Assembly: GCA_003543115.1 (NCBI GenBank) | Contig: DPJH01000051.1 | Location: forward strand, 1 to 11,367 | Direction: 5' to 3' | Length of the DNA stretch: 11,367 bases | From: Candidatus Moraniibacteriota bacterium | GTDB lineage: Bacteria; Patescibacteriota; Minisyncoccia; Moranbacterales; UBA2206 | In this document: one piece after another, positions 1 through 5,948 of the stretch | Layout of the letters: each line of letters starts with the position of its first letter | Position numbering within the stretch: position 1 is the first letter of the stretch | Position numbers and translations under genes: made by a program | The notes under the pieces: model-generated | Database searches by the model: none | What the model saw: only the letters and a program-made list of their open reading frames with translations | Told to the model about the DNA's origin: nothing

Positions 1-6
1 GAATTA

Positions 7-35
7 TTGACAAAAGGATAAAAGAATGATAATAT
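7..35 (+). promoter_or_regulatory. sigma70-type promoter of the small orphan gene
   Basis: A perfect TTGACA -35 box lies at 7-12. A spacer of exactly 17 bases leads to TAATAT at 30-35 (4 of 6 consensus matches). Shifted alternatives GATAAT (28-33) and TATAAA (33-38) overlap it. Transcription would start near 42, giving a leader of about 54 bases that contains the palindrome at 52-65. Confidence 0.7.
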
Positions 36-51
36 AAATAGTCTTTAAGTT

Positions 52-65
52 GGAATAGCTATTCC
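52..65. promoter_or_regulatory. 14-bp perfect palindrome in the leader, possible operator
   Basis: GGAATAGCTATTCC is its own reverse complement. It lies just downstream of the predicted transcription start and upstream of the ribosome binding site, where a dimeric repressor could block transcription. It has no U-tract and no usable loop, so it is not a terminator. The regulator is unknown. Confidence 0.4.
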
Positions 66-95
66 TAAAAAATATTAGACAAGAGGAGGTTTGTC

Positions 96-476
96 ATGGC
101 AACTAGCGAATTGATGATTGTGATTGGATTATTGAAAGATGCTTCTGATAAGTTCAATCGTTTAAAAAGAGAGGCTAGCAACGCTCTCTATGGCGGCGAA
201 GATTCATCTGTATATCCTAAAAAATTAGCAGAAAGAGGTCAGTTGCTGATTGATCTTAGGAGTAGCTTGGCAATTCCATTGTCAGCGCTAAAAGGAGATG
301 AATTAGAGATTGTAGGCATGATAGAAAGGGAAATCTCTTTGTTTGCCGGAAATGCAAAAGAATCTCTTGAGGAAAACAATAATTTTGGCCTTGCTACGCT
401 CCTTACTCACCGAGGTCGAGAACCAGGGGAGAAAAATGATCTTGAGAAACTCATCGAGTATCTCGAAAGCAAATAA
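96..476 (+). CDS. hypothetical protein, 126 aa, mostly helical
   Basis: I do not recognise this family. The product is a small soluble protein with no signal peptide and no clear membrane segment. The N-terminal third (residues about 5-30) looks amphipathic and helical, followed by a glycine-containing break (33-36) and a longer charged helical part (45-95); the C-terminus is acidic. There are no cysteines and no evident catalytic motif. The ATG is well supported: GAGGAGGT at 83-90 lies five bases upstream, one of the strongest ribosome binding sites in the window. The gene is monocistronic, with its own promoter at 7-35 and a terminator at 495-524. A leader palindrome suggests regulation. 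It is likely a real, well expressed gene, but its role is unknown. Confidence 0.8.
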   Translation: MATSELMIVIGLLKDASDKFNRLKREASNALYGGEDSSVYPKKLAERGQLLIDLRSSLAIPLSALKGDELEIVGMIEREISLFAGNAKESLEENNNFGLATLLTHRGREPGEKNDLEKLIEYLESK

Positions 477-494
477 CAACCCAAAGCGAAACAG

Positions 495-524
495 GAGAGA
501 GATTCACGGATCTCCCTCTTTTTT
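495..524 (+). terminator. intrinsic terminator of the first gene
   Basis: GAGAGAGAT (495-503) pairs with ATCTCCCTC (510-518) with one mismatch around a six-base loop, followed by six T at 519-524. It begins 18 bases after the stop codon. Confidence 0.75.
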
Positions 525-563
525 AAATTCATTTGCGATTGTATAAATAATAAATTTTAGAAT

Positions 564-598
564 AAAAAAACAAGATCTATAAAAAAGTCTTGTTTTTT
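564..598. terminator. bidirectional terminator-like inverted repeat
   Basis: The A-rich arm ending in ACAAGA (564-575) pairs with TCTTGTTTTTT (588-598) over about 11 bp, with a 12-base loop. On the minus strand the hairpin ends in seven T, so it fits as the terminator of the leftward tRNA-Gln/GIY-YIG unit. On the plus strand it also ends in six T and could back up the terminator at 495-524. Confidence 0.65.
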
Positions 599-602
599 AT
601 CT

Positions 603-616
603 GTTGGAGAGGAGGG
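603..616. repeat. 14-bp direct copy of the tRNA-Gln 3' end
   Basis: GTTGGAGAGGAGGG is identical to 1024-1037, which encodes (on the minus strand) the last part of the T arm, the 3' acceptor strand, the discriminator base and the start of CCA. Together the two copies bracket the GIY-YIG gene. A chance match of this length and mixed composition, placed exactly beside the gene, is unlikely. It may be a target-site duplication or an attachment-type repeat left by insertion at the tRNA. Confidence 0.55.
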
Positions 617-674
617 TATCCTTCGCTAGGACATCCTACGCTTTCAGCTTCGGAATGTCACGCTACGGAATACC
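615..674. repeat. imperfect long inverted repeat just after the GIY-YIG stop
   Basis: GGTATCC (615-621) pairs with GGAATACC (667-674) with one bulge, and GACATCC (630-636) pairs with GGAATGTC (652-659) with one bulge. Between these stems is an internal loop in which both arms carry CGCTA. The outer right arm touches the stop codon of the nuclease gene. No T-tract follows, so this is not an ordinary terminator. Confidence 0.5.
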
Positions 675-952
675 TAATTAACAACCCCAGCATCTTTCTT
701 CAAGACTTCAGAATGTACGAGTCTTTTATAGGCAAAAGCTTTGCCAGATCCGGATTTCAGATAGGTTTCGAATTCTTTGGCCAGTTTCATATTTTCAAAA
801 GCTGCATACCAAACAAGTTTCCATGGCAAATATGGCTTAGTCGATTTGACTTGTCCTGTTTGATGCAACTTATATCTTTCTTGTAAATCTTCAGTATAGC
901 CATAGTAGAAATTTTTTGACTTTAGGCTATAGAGAATGTATGTGTAGTACAT
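674..952 (-). CDS. stand-alone GIY-YIG nuclease domain protein (UPF0213/COG2827 type)
   Basis: This 92-residue protein is a single GIY-YIG domain, the fold of UvrC and of homing endonucleases, expected to cut DNA with one metal ion. The first motif is YTYILYS (residues 4-9 region) and the second is FYYGYT (15-20), so the usual YIG is YYG here. The conserved arginine and histidine lie in ERYKLH (25-30), and the catalytic glutamate is probably Glu62 in FETYLKS. The length matches small single-domain members of the UPF0213/COG2827 group rather than UvrC, which is much longer. The start codon has no Shine-Dalgarno site. The gene follows tRNA-Gln on the same strand with no terminator between, so it may be co-transcribed with it. 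Both sides carry imperfect hairpins. The target is unknown; small relatives have been linked to DNA repair or to mobility. Confidence 0.85.
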   Translation of the reverse strand: MYYTYILYSLKSKNFYYGYTEDLQERYKLHQTGQVKSTKPYLPWKLVWYAAFENMKLAKEFETYLKSGSGKAFAYKRLVHSEVLKKDAGVVN

Positions 953-960
953 TTATTTTA

Positions 961-1020
961 CTTCGCGAGCTTCTGATAGTTTCAACTGATGGTGAAACCA
1001 TTCTGAAGCCTTGGCGAAAG
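961..1020. repeat. imperfect long inverted repeat between tRNA-Gln and the GIY-YIG gene
   Basis: The arms 961-984 and 993-1020 pair around the eight-base loop ACTGATGG. The inner stem GTTTCA/TGAAAC is perfect. Further out, GCTTC (969-973) pairs with GAAGC, and the outer CTT-CGC pairs with GGCGAAAG, with a few bulges. One base separates it from the encoded CCA of the tRNA, and eight bases separate it from the nuclease start codon. The left arm begins CTTCGCGAG, close to CTTCGCTAG at 621-629 in the other hairpin. No U-tract is present. Confidence 0.5.
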
Positions 1021-1021
1021 A

Positions 1022-1095
1022 TGGTTGGAGAGGAGGGATTCGGACCCCCGGTGCAAGGACCAGAACCTTGTGCCTTACCGCTTGGCTACTCTCCA
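1022..1095 (-). tRNA. tRNA-Gln(CUG) with encoded CCA
   Basis: The minus strand folds into a full cloverleaf of 74 bases including CCA. The acceptor stem TGGAGAG/CTCTCCA is perfect. The D arm is GCC/GGC with loop AAGCGGTAA. The anticodon stem CAAGG/CCTTG holds the loop TTCTGGT, giving anticodon CTG that reads CAG. The variable loop is CACC. The T stem GGGGG/CCCTC has one G-U pair and the loop TCCGAAT. The discriminator base is A, followed by CCA in the DNA. The acceptor starting U-A and the D arm resemble bacterial tRNA-Gln. Position 55 is C rather than the nearly universal U, which would remove pseudouridine 55. The GIY-YIG gene follows on the same strand. Confidence 0.93.
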
Positions 1096-1112
1096 TCCGC
1101 CTCTTCGGCGGA
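1096..1112 (-). other. hairpin directly before the tRNA-Gln 5' end
   Basis: TCCGCC (1096-1101) and GGCGGA (1107-1112) form a six-pair GC-rich stem with a five-base loop. On the minus strand it sits immediately upstream of the first tRNA base, so it would be the 5' leader removed by RNase P. On the plus strand it is followed by a weakly T-rich run, but no plus-strand gene precedes it. Confidence 0.5.
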
Positions 1113-1378
1113 TTCATCTTTTTGATAAATCCGGGTATCTGCCAAAAAAGCAGATCGAAAAGGATTTTTTAAAATAATATTTCAATTCTTCTCTTTCTTT
1201 CGTTATGATGAATCCTTGGTAATATCTGTCTTCATCTATCCTATAATAATTTTTTATAAAAATCAATATATTAAGGCTGGATTCTTATTTTAAAAACTGA
1301 TAAAATAAGAAAAAGAGGGTATATAAGCAACTTTTAATAAAGAGACATTCTTAATAACAAGAATAGTTTTTAAAATGC
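1113..1378. other. AT-rich intergenic stretch with inverted repeats, no gene seen
   Basis: No convincing coding frame is present on either strand. It holds a six-pair hairpin ATCTGC/GCAGAT (1137-1155), an 18-base AT-rich motif at 1164-1181 repeated exactly before the last gene, and an 11-bp perfect inverted repeat (1282-1292 with 1301-1311). The promoter of the leftward tRNA should lie here. TATTAT on the minus strand (1179-1174) is a possible -10 box, but I find no good -35. Confidence 0.5.
1282..1311. repeat. 11-bp perfect AT-rich inverted repeat
   Basis: TTCTTATTTTA (1282-1292) is the reverse complement of TAAAATAAGAA (1301-1311), separated by the loop aaaactga. It lies about 90 bases upstream of the promoter of the downstream cluster. 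It could be a regulator site or a decayed terminator; no U-tract follows on either strand. Confidence 0.4.
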
Positions 1379-1407
1379 TTGCCAAAATAAATATTGTATG
1401 GTATGCT
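1379..1407 (+). promoter_or_regulatory. extended -10 promoter of the rluB-like/obg cluster
   Basis: TTGCCA (1379-1384) is separated by 17 bases from TATGCT (1402-1407), which is preceded by TGG, an extended -10 element. Transcription would start near 1414, leaving a leader of about 25 bases before the ATG at 1439. The hexamer TATGCT with TGn also appears upstream of priA. Confidence 0.65.
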
Positions 1408-1438
1408 GATAGTTCAAAAGTTTTAAGAATATCTAGGC

Positions 1439-2158
1439 ATGGAAGAATTAACTTATCCTATAAGAATTAACCGCTACCTTGCTAAAAGGAATTTTTGCAG
1501 TCGCCGAGAAGCCGATGTTCTCATAGAAAAGGGCATTGTGACCATAAATGGCAGAAAAGCGGTATTAGGAGACAGGGTTAATGAAAATGATGTAGTGGAG
1601 GTTGATACAAAAGTGAAAGACAGCGTTAAGAAATATGAATATTTCGCTTATTATAAGCCAATAGGGGTGATTACTCACAGCCCGTCTGAAGGCCAGAAAA
1701 GCATCCAGCAAATGACCGATATTGCCAGCGATGTTTTCCCGGTAGGCAGATTGGATATAGCTTCGCATGGACTTATAATTTTGACAAACGACGGAAGAAT
1801 TACAGAAAAACTGCTCCACCCGGAATTTGATCATCAAAAAGAGTATTATGTCACAGTAAACAAGAGGGTGAATAATCAGTTTCTCAAGCACATGCGACGC
1901 GGAATCCAGTTAGAAGATTTTTTGACCAAAGAATGCGAAGTGGAAAAAATGGATAATGATTTTATGTTTCGTATTGTCTTGACTGAAGGAAAAAAACATC
2001 AAATCAGAAGAATGTGCACCGCTCTGGGCTATGAGGTTTTGGATCTTAAAAGAGTGCGCATCATGAATATTGTCATGAAAAAAATGAGACCGGGACAGAA
2101 AAGAAAAATCGCAGGGGAAGAATTAAATATTTTTTTGAAAAAATTAAATTTATGCTAA
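1439..2158 (+). CDS. RsuA/RluB/RluF-family rRNA pseudouridine synthase
   Basis: The 239-residue protein converts a specific uridine in ribosomal RNA to pseudouridine (COG1187 family). An S4 RNA-binding domain spans residues about 7-55 and includes LAKRNFCSRREAD. The synthase domain follows, with catalytic Asp106 in PVGRLD and the conserved LTNDG at 115-119. The motif LTEGKKHQIRRMC (181-193) is the typical C-terminal signature. RLDIASHGL departs from the common RLDKDSEGL, and LKRVRIMNI resembles RluF, so the exact rRNA site (23S U2604 or U2605, or 16S) cannot be assigned. The start has only a weak, badly spaced AGG upstream. Its last seven bases overlap the start of obg, suggesting translational coupling in a ribosome-assembly operon. 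Confidence 0.88.
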   Translation: MEELTYPIRINRYLAKRNFCSRREADVLIEKGIVTINGRKAVLGDRVNENDVVEVDTKVKDSVKKYEYFAYYKPIGVITHSPSEGQKSIQQMTDIASDVFPVGRLDIASHGLIILTNDGRITEKLLHPEFDHQKEYYVTVNKRVNNQFLKHMRRGIQLEDFLTKECEVEKMDNDFMFRIVLTEGKKHQIRRMCTALGYEVLDLKRVRIMNIVMKKMRPGQKRKIAGEELNIFLKKLNLC

Positions 2159-3114
2159 CTGATGAAGTAAAAATTTCAATATATGCCGGACGCGGAGGGG
2201 ATGGCGTGGTAGCCTTCAATAAGACCAAGATGAGCCTTGGCCCGACCGGAGGAACAGGAGGAAAAGGAGGAAATGTCTACTTCAAGACAGTCTCCAATTT
2301 GTCGGCTCTCAATAAGTATAAAAATAGGCCGAAGCATTATGCCGGGGACGGAAAAAATGGACGATCGGACAATTCCGAAGGACATGGCGGATCAGACATC
2401 ACTTTAACCGTACCAATCGGTTCGGTTTTGCATAATCTGACTACCGGAGAAGACATCGATATGCTGGAAGTAGGCAAAACTGTCTTGGCAGCGGAAGGCG
2501 GATATGGCGGAAGAGGAAATTTTTGTTTTCGTTCTCCTGTGAACACCTCTCCTCAAGAATGCGAAGAGGGAAAGCCTGGAGAAGCTTTTGAATTTCTTCT
2601 GGAACTGCGACTGATAGCCGATATCGGCCTTATTGGGTTGCCTAATATTGGAAAATCAAGCCTCTTGAATGAATTGACCCGAGCTAACGTCAAAGTAGCC
2701 AATTATGAATTTACTACGCTAGAGCCTAATTTAGGAGCTCTGGAGGGCATAATTATAGCTGATATCCCGGGACTCATCGAAGGAGCGGCTCAAGGAAAAG
2801 GATTAGGAATAAAATTCCTGAAACATATCCGAAGGACAAAAGCCTTGGTCCATTGCATTTCATTGGAATCGGAAAATCCTAAAAAAGACTATGAAATAAT
2901 TCGCAAAGAACTGGGTGATTATGACAGCGAAATGCTAAAAAAGAAAGAAATAATCGTTTTTACCAAATCCGACCTATTTTCTCCGGAAGAAATTCAAAAG
3001 AAGATAACTGACTTTTCCAAGGTTAATTCAGATATTGAAGCGATATCAATTCATGATTGGGACAGTTTGCAAAAAATTAAAAATAAATTTCTAAATTTGG
3101 CGGGGGAAAATTAA
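2152..3114 (+). CDS. obg: GTPase Obg/CgtA, short form without the C-terminal OCT domain
   Basis: Obg is an essential GTPase acting in late 50S ribosome assembly and stress signalling. The 320-residue protein begins with the glycine-rich Obg fold (residues 1-155; GRGGDG at 13-18, GGTGGKGG at 33-40). The G domain follows with G1 GLPNIGKSS (162-170), switch motif TTLEPNLG (188-195), G3 DIPGLIEGA (204-212) and G4 TKSD (271-274). G4 has Thr where NKxD is usual, and G1 ends in Ser rather than Thr. Members are commonly 330-430 residues; the OCT domain is absent here. The ATG lies inside the last codons of the upstream gene, with no Shine-Dalgarno site, so reinitiation is likely. Confidence 0.95.
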   Translation: MLTDEVKISIYAGRGGDGVVAFNKTKMSLGPTGGTGGKGGNVYFKTVSNLSALNKYKNRPKHYAGDGKNGRSDNSEGHGGSDITLTVPIGSVLHNLTTGEDIDMLEVGKTVLAAEGGYGGRGNFCFRSPVNTSPQECEEGKPGEAFEFLLELRLIADIGLIGLPNIGKSSLLNELTRANVKVANYEFTTLEPNLGALEGIIIADIPGLIEGAAQGKGLGIKFLKHIRRTKALVHCISLESENPKKDYEIIRKELGDYDSEMLKKKEIIVFTKSDLFSPEEIQKKITDFSKVNSDIEAISIHDWDSLQKIKNKFLNLAGEN

Positions 3115-3128
3115 AATAACAAAAAAAT

Positions 3129-3353
3129 ATGGAAACAAAAATATACTATTTATTAGCGCTGGTTATCTGGTCAATTCCATGGAAAGGTTTTGCCCTTTGG
3201 AAATCAGCCAGAAGAGGGGAAAGCATCTGGTTTATCTTTCTTCTCCTTCTTAATACAGCTGGAATATTAGAAATAGCCTATCTCTTTTTCTTCTCTAACA
3301 AAGAAAAGATTCCATCCAGAAAAGAGAGGCCTTTCGATATCAATCCCTACTAG
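3129..3353 (+). CDS. small two-helix membrane protein, DUF5652-like
   Basis: The 74-residue product has two hydrophobic segments (about residues 6-24 and 33-54) joined by a basic loop KSARRGES, and a charged, proline-containing tail. The motif WKGFALWKSAR followed by NTAGILEIAYLF matches my recollection of the DUF5652 family, which is frequent in Patescibacteria. Its function is unknown. It starts 15 bases after obg with no Shine-Dalgarno site and is probably in the same transcript. The positive-inside rule suggests the loop between the helices faces the cytoplasm. Confidence 0.75.
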   Translation: METKIYYLLALVIWSIPWKGFALWKSARRGESIWFIFLLLLNTAGILEIAYLFFFSNKEKIPSRKERPFDINPY

Positions 3354-3387
3354 AATAATGCAGAAAATAATTTAGTTTTTATTAAAT

Positions 3388-4101
3388 ATGTACTGGCTTT
3401 TTTTGGCAATATTCATTTTAGTCATCATGATTCCCGATATTATTCGTCAGGGGATGTTTGGGATGCCGCAAGAACGAGTGGAAGAATTTTTTATTTTTCT
3501 TTTGGGCATGGCCGGATTTTTGTTTTTTATTCTTAAAGAGCATCAATTAGAAATTCAAAGAATAGAAAAAATCAAGGAACAGAGAAGATTGCAGCAAACT
3601 TCGAAAGATCTGGTAGATTCCTACAGCTATATCGGGGAAGTAAACAGGAAAATGGACATGCTTATGAGAATCGGATCTGATCTGTCTGAAGGAGCGAATA
3701 TGAGAAATAAGAAAAAAAGTGAAGTATTCGATTCGATCATAGAAGCAGCGCTATTCCTTCTTAAGGGGGAAGGGGCGTCGCTTATTTTTTACAACGTAGA
3801 TCAGAAAAGAGTGGTAAATGAGATTTGTTCCGATAGAAAATGCAGGCTAATCAAGAAAAAATCAGATTTTTTTAACATGGGGGAAAACATCTATGTAAAA
3901 ACCATCGACAATTTTATGGTTTTTTCCTCCAATAGAAGCATTCATGGCATCCGAAGTTATTTGGTAGTGAAGAATTTTGATGAATTTCAAGGACAAGATA
4001 ATAACAATCAGGAAATTCTAAAATACTTGACCGTACAAGCTTTGTTCTTATATTCAAACTTTATCGATATCATAAAAGGCAAGACGACAAAAAAATCATA
4101 G
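3388..4101 (+). CDS. membrane-anchored protein with coiled coil and GAF-like region
   Basis: This 237-residue protein starts with two hydrophobic segments (residues about 2-18 and 33-49). A charged, probably coiled-coil stretch follows (52-100), then an alpha/beta region (110-230) containing LLKGEGASLIFYN, which looks like the core strand pattern of GAF sensor domains. No kinase, cyclase or DNA-binding domain follows, so if it senses a ligand it has no output domain of its own. The GAF assignment is inference from pattern only. It ends two bases before the stop codon of a convergent gene, with no terminator hairpin visible between them. It is probably the last gene of the obg cluster, with a 34-base gap upstream. 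Confidence 0.7.
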   Translation: MYWLFLAIFILVIMIPDIIRQGMFGMPQERVEEFFIFLLGMAGFLFFILKEHQLEIQRIEKIKEQRRLQQTSKDLVDSYSYIGEVNRKMDMLMRIGSDLSEGANMRNKKKSEVFDSIIEAALFLLKGEGASLIFYNVDQKRVVNEICSDRKCRLIKKKSDFFNMGENIYVKTIDNFMVFSSNRSIHGIRSYLVVKNFDEFQGQDNNNQEILKYLTVQALFLYSNFIDIIKGKTTKKS

Positions 4102-4103
4102 CC

Positions 4104-4943
4104 TTATCTTGCAATTTCATATTGCTTGCTCTTCCAAGCATTAAATCCGTCAGAAAGCGCATAGACATTGAAAATTCCCATATCGAAAAGTCTTACGGCT
4201 GCTTGAAATGCGCCTAAGCTGTCATTGCCGTATAAAATAATTCTTCCCTTAGTCGGGATTTCTCCTTGTTTGCTTTCAATGTCTTCGAGAAAGATATTGA
4301 TCGCATTTTTTATGTGCCCTTCGCCATACTCCGCGCTTTTTCTTACATCAATAATGGTAATATTTTTTTTCATATCTGACATCTCCTTGAGCTTATCGCT
4401 ATTGATATAATTTACTTTTGACTGATCGGCAAAACTTTTCGGATCACCGGCAGAAATGGTTTGGTAGTAGTTATTTTTCCAATTTAAAAAACCTCCGTCA
4501 AGATAGGAAATATTTTTAAATCCTAATTCAGAAAATGTCTTTATGGCATACGCGGTTGTCACCAGAAAAGAATTGGCATCAATCAAGATATAATTTTTAT
4601 TTTTTTCCAGAATGCCGATAGAGCCTTTTATTTCGGAAAGGGGAGTGTTGACAGAATTAGGCAAATGCTCTTTTTCAAATTCACTCTTTTCACGGATATC
4701 AATCAGATTCAAAGGCTCTTTAGAGTTTATTTTTTTATTCAGCTCGTCTGAAGATAGTTTTGTGGCATTTTTCATAGCCGCAATCACTTCGTCTTCAATA
4801 TTGTTGCTTGATTCTTCTTTTTCTTTTTGATTTTGGTTTTCCGAATAGGAAACACGCATAAAAGTGATCAGGAAAATAACCAGTATAAGCGAAATTCCAA
4901 TAAAAAGGGCATTATTATTTTTGTTTTGGGCAAACTGGTTCAT
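4104..4943 (-). CDS. membrane-anchored tandem rhodanese-like protein, active-site cysteines absent
   Basis: The 279-residue protein has an N-terminal membrane helix (residues 12-30), so the rest is probably outside the cytoplasmic membrane. A polar linker leads to two rhodanese-like domains, about 62-162 and 177-277. Each has the entry motif (NLIDIREKSEFEKEH and IIDVRKSAEYGEGH) and the exit motif (LDGGFLNW and SDGFNAW). The loop that should carry the sulphur-accepting cysteine reads LIDANS (Asp122 in place of Cys) in the first and LYGNDS (Gly239) in the second. There is no cysteine in the protein, so sulphurtransferase activity is unlikely; a binding or structural role is more plausible. It follows fmt by 33 bases on the same strand and may end the priA-def-fmt operon. 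Confidence 0.88.
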   Translation of the reverse strand: MNQFAQNKNNNALFIGISLILVIFLITFMRVSYSENQNQKEKEESSNNIEDEVIAAMKNATKLSSDELNKKINSKEPLNLIDIREKSEFEKEHLPNSVNTPLSEIKGSIGILEKNKNYILIDANSFLVTTAYAIKTFSELGFKNISYLDGGFLNWKNNYYQTISAGDPKSFADQSKVNYINSDKLKEMSDMKKNITIIDVRKSAEYGEGHIKNAINIFLEDIESKQGEIPTKGRIILYGNDSLGAFQAAVRLFDMGIFNVYALSDGFNAWKSKQYEIAR

Positions 4944-4976
4944 TAATTTAAAATTAGAGCGGATTGATTAGCAATT

Positions 4977-5936
4977 TTATCCCAATATGGCGCCAATAAA
5001 GTTTTTATAGCCATTTATGAAATTAGCGGAAGACATGTTCATTTTTCCCTCCAGCTGCATTTCGTGAATTGCTATGGCTCCTACACCGCATTTTACGCAT
5101 ACTGAGTCATTATAAAGAAAAGCCTCGCCAATTTTTCTATCGGCAAATTCTCCTTCCGCACAACTTATTTTATTGAGCTTTATTCTTTTTATTTCTCCAT
5201 TATTTCTCCATAGCGTATATATTCCCGGCCACCCGAAGAAAGCCCTGAATTTATTGAAGATTGTTTTCGAATCTTCACTCCAACTTATTTGTCCATCTTC
5301 TCTTTTGATGAGCTTGCAATAAGAAGCTTTGGATGAATCTTGTTTTTGGGGGGTGATTTTGCCTTCTAAAAAATCATCCAATGTTCCAACGAGAAGATCA
5401 GCAGAAAAAAAAGCTAGCTTTTCTTTAAGCTCGACATAAGTTTCTTGATCATCTATAGAAATCTCTTTCTGGCTCAAAATGTCTCCCGTATCGACTCCTG
5501 CATCCATAAGCATTATGGTTGATCCGGTGATTTTTTCTTCATGCAGAAGAGCGTTTTGCACCGGAGACGGTCCGCGAAATTTAGGCAGAAGGGAAGGATG
5601 GATATTGATTGCCCCAAGCGGAGGCGTTTCCAGGATGTTTTTTGGCAAGATCTTTCCATACGCGACAAGGATAATCAGATCAACCTGCTTATCGCGTAAA
5701 ATCCGAACGGATTCATCATCCAGTTTTTTAGGAGTGAAGGTCGGAATTCCGTTCTGTTCACAAAAAATTTTAACAGGGCTTTTTTTAAGAATTTTTTTTC
5801 GGCCCGCTATCTTATCCTCCTGAGTAAAAGCTGCCACAACCGGATAGTTGTTTTGCAAAAGAGCTTCCAAAATATGGACTGAAAATTCAGGCGTTCCCAT
5901 GAAGGCAATTCTCAAATTTTTTTTGTCTTTTTTCAT
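4977..5936 (-). CDS. fmt: methionyl-tRNA formyltransferase
   Basis: Fmt transfers a formyl group from 10-formyltetrahydrofolate to initiator Met-tRNA in the cytoplasm. The 319-residue length is normal for the family. Residues 8-190 form the formyltransferase domain: FMGTPEF at 12-18, AYGKILP at 92-98, then INIHPSLLPKFRGPSPVQ at 110-127 with catalytic Asn111 and His113, and MDAGVDTGDIL at 144-154 with Asp149. The C-terminal OB-fold tRNA-binding domain follows, with the typical KLIKREDGQISW. It lies 12 bases after def in the conserved order priA-def-fmt, and thus supplies the formyl group that def later removes. No Shine-Dalgarno site is seen. Confidence 0.96.
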   Translation of the reverse strand: MKKDKKNLRIAFMGTPEFSVHILEALLQNNYPVVAAFTQEDKIAGRKKILKKSPVKIFCEQNGIPTFTPKKLDDESVRILRDKQVDLIILVAYGKILPKNILETPPLGAINIHPSLLPKFRGPSPVQNALLHEEKITGSTIMLMDAGVDTGDILSQKEISIDDQETYVELKEKLAFFSADLLVGTLDDFLEGKITPQKQDSSKASYCKLIKREDGQISWSEDSKTIFNKFRAFFGWPGIYTLWRNNGEIKRIKLNKISCAEGEFADRKIGEAFLYNDSVCVKCGVGAIAIHEMQLEGKMNMSSANFINGYKNFIGAILG

Positions 5937-5948
5937 GTAAATTTTTTA

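Larger units (their letters stand above)
603..1037 (-). mobile_element. candidate minimal GIY-YIG element at the tRNA-Gln 3' end
   Basis: The segment holds, in leftward order, the tRNA 3' end, an imperfect hairpin (1020-961), the GIY-YIG gene (952-674), another imperfect hairpin (674-615) and a 14-bp copy of the tRNA 3' end (616-603). Gene, hairpins and repeat abut with almost no spare bases. This arrangement resembles an inserted element, but no integrase or transposase is present, so mobility is inferred. The alternative is a resident nuclease gene with a duplicated tRNA tail. Confidence 0.35.

Noticed and set aside
343..546. Second frame overlapping the end of the first gene
   Set aside because: It runs inside the real gene and through its terminator, without a ribosome binding site.
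590..886. Plus-strand frame over the GIY-YIG gene
   Set aside because: It is the shadow of the recognisable nuclease gene on the other strand and starts within the terminator hairpin.
564..1112. CRISPR array or toxin-antitoxin locus
   Set aside because: The repeats are hairpins and one 14-bp pair, not regularly spaced units, and no partner gene accompanies the nuclease.
916..1125. Open frame on the plus strand across the tRNA region
   Set aside because: It is antisense to a complete tRNA-Gln; the peptide is a translation of the tRNA complement and lacks a ribosome binding site.
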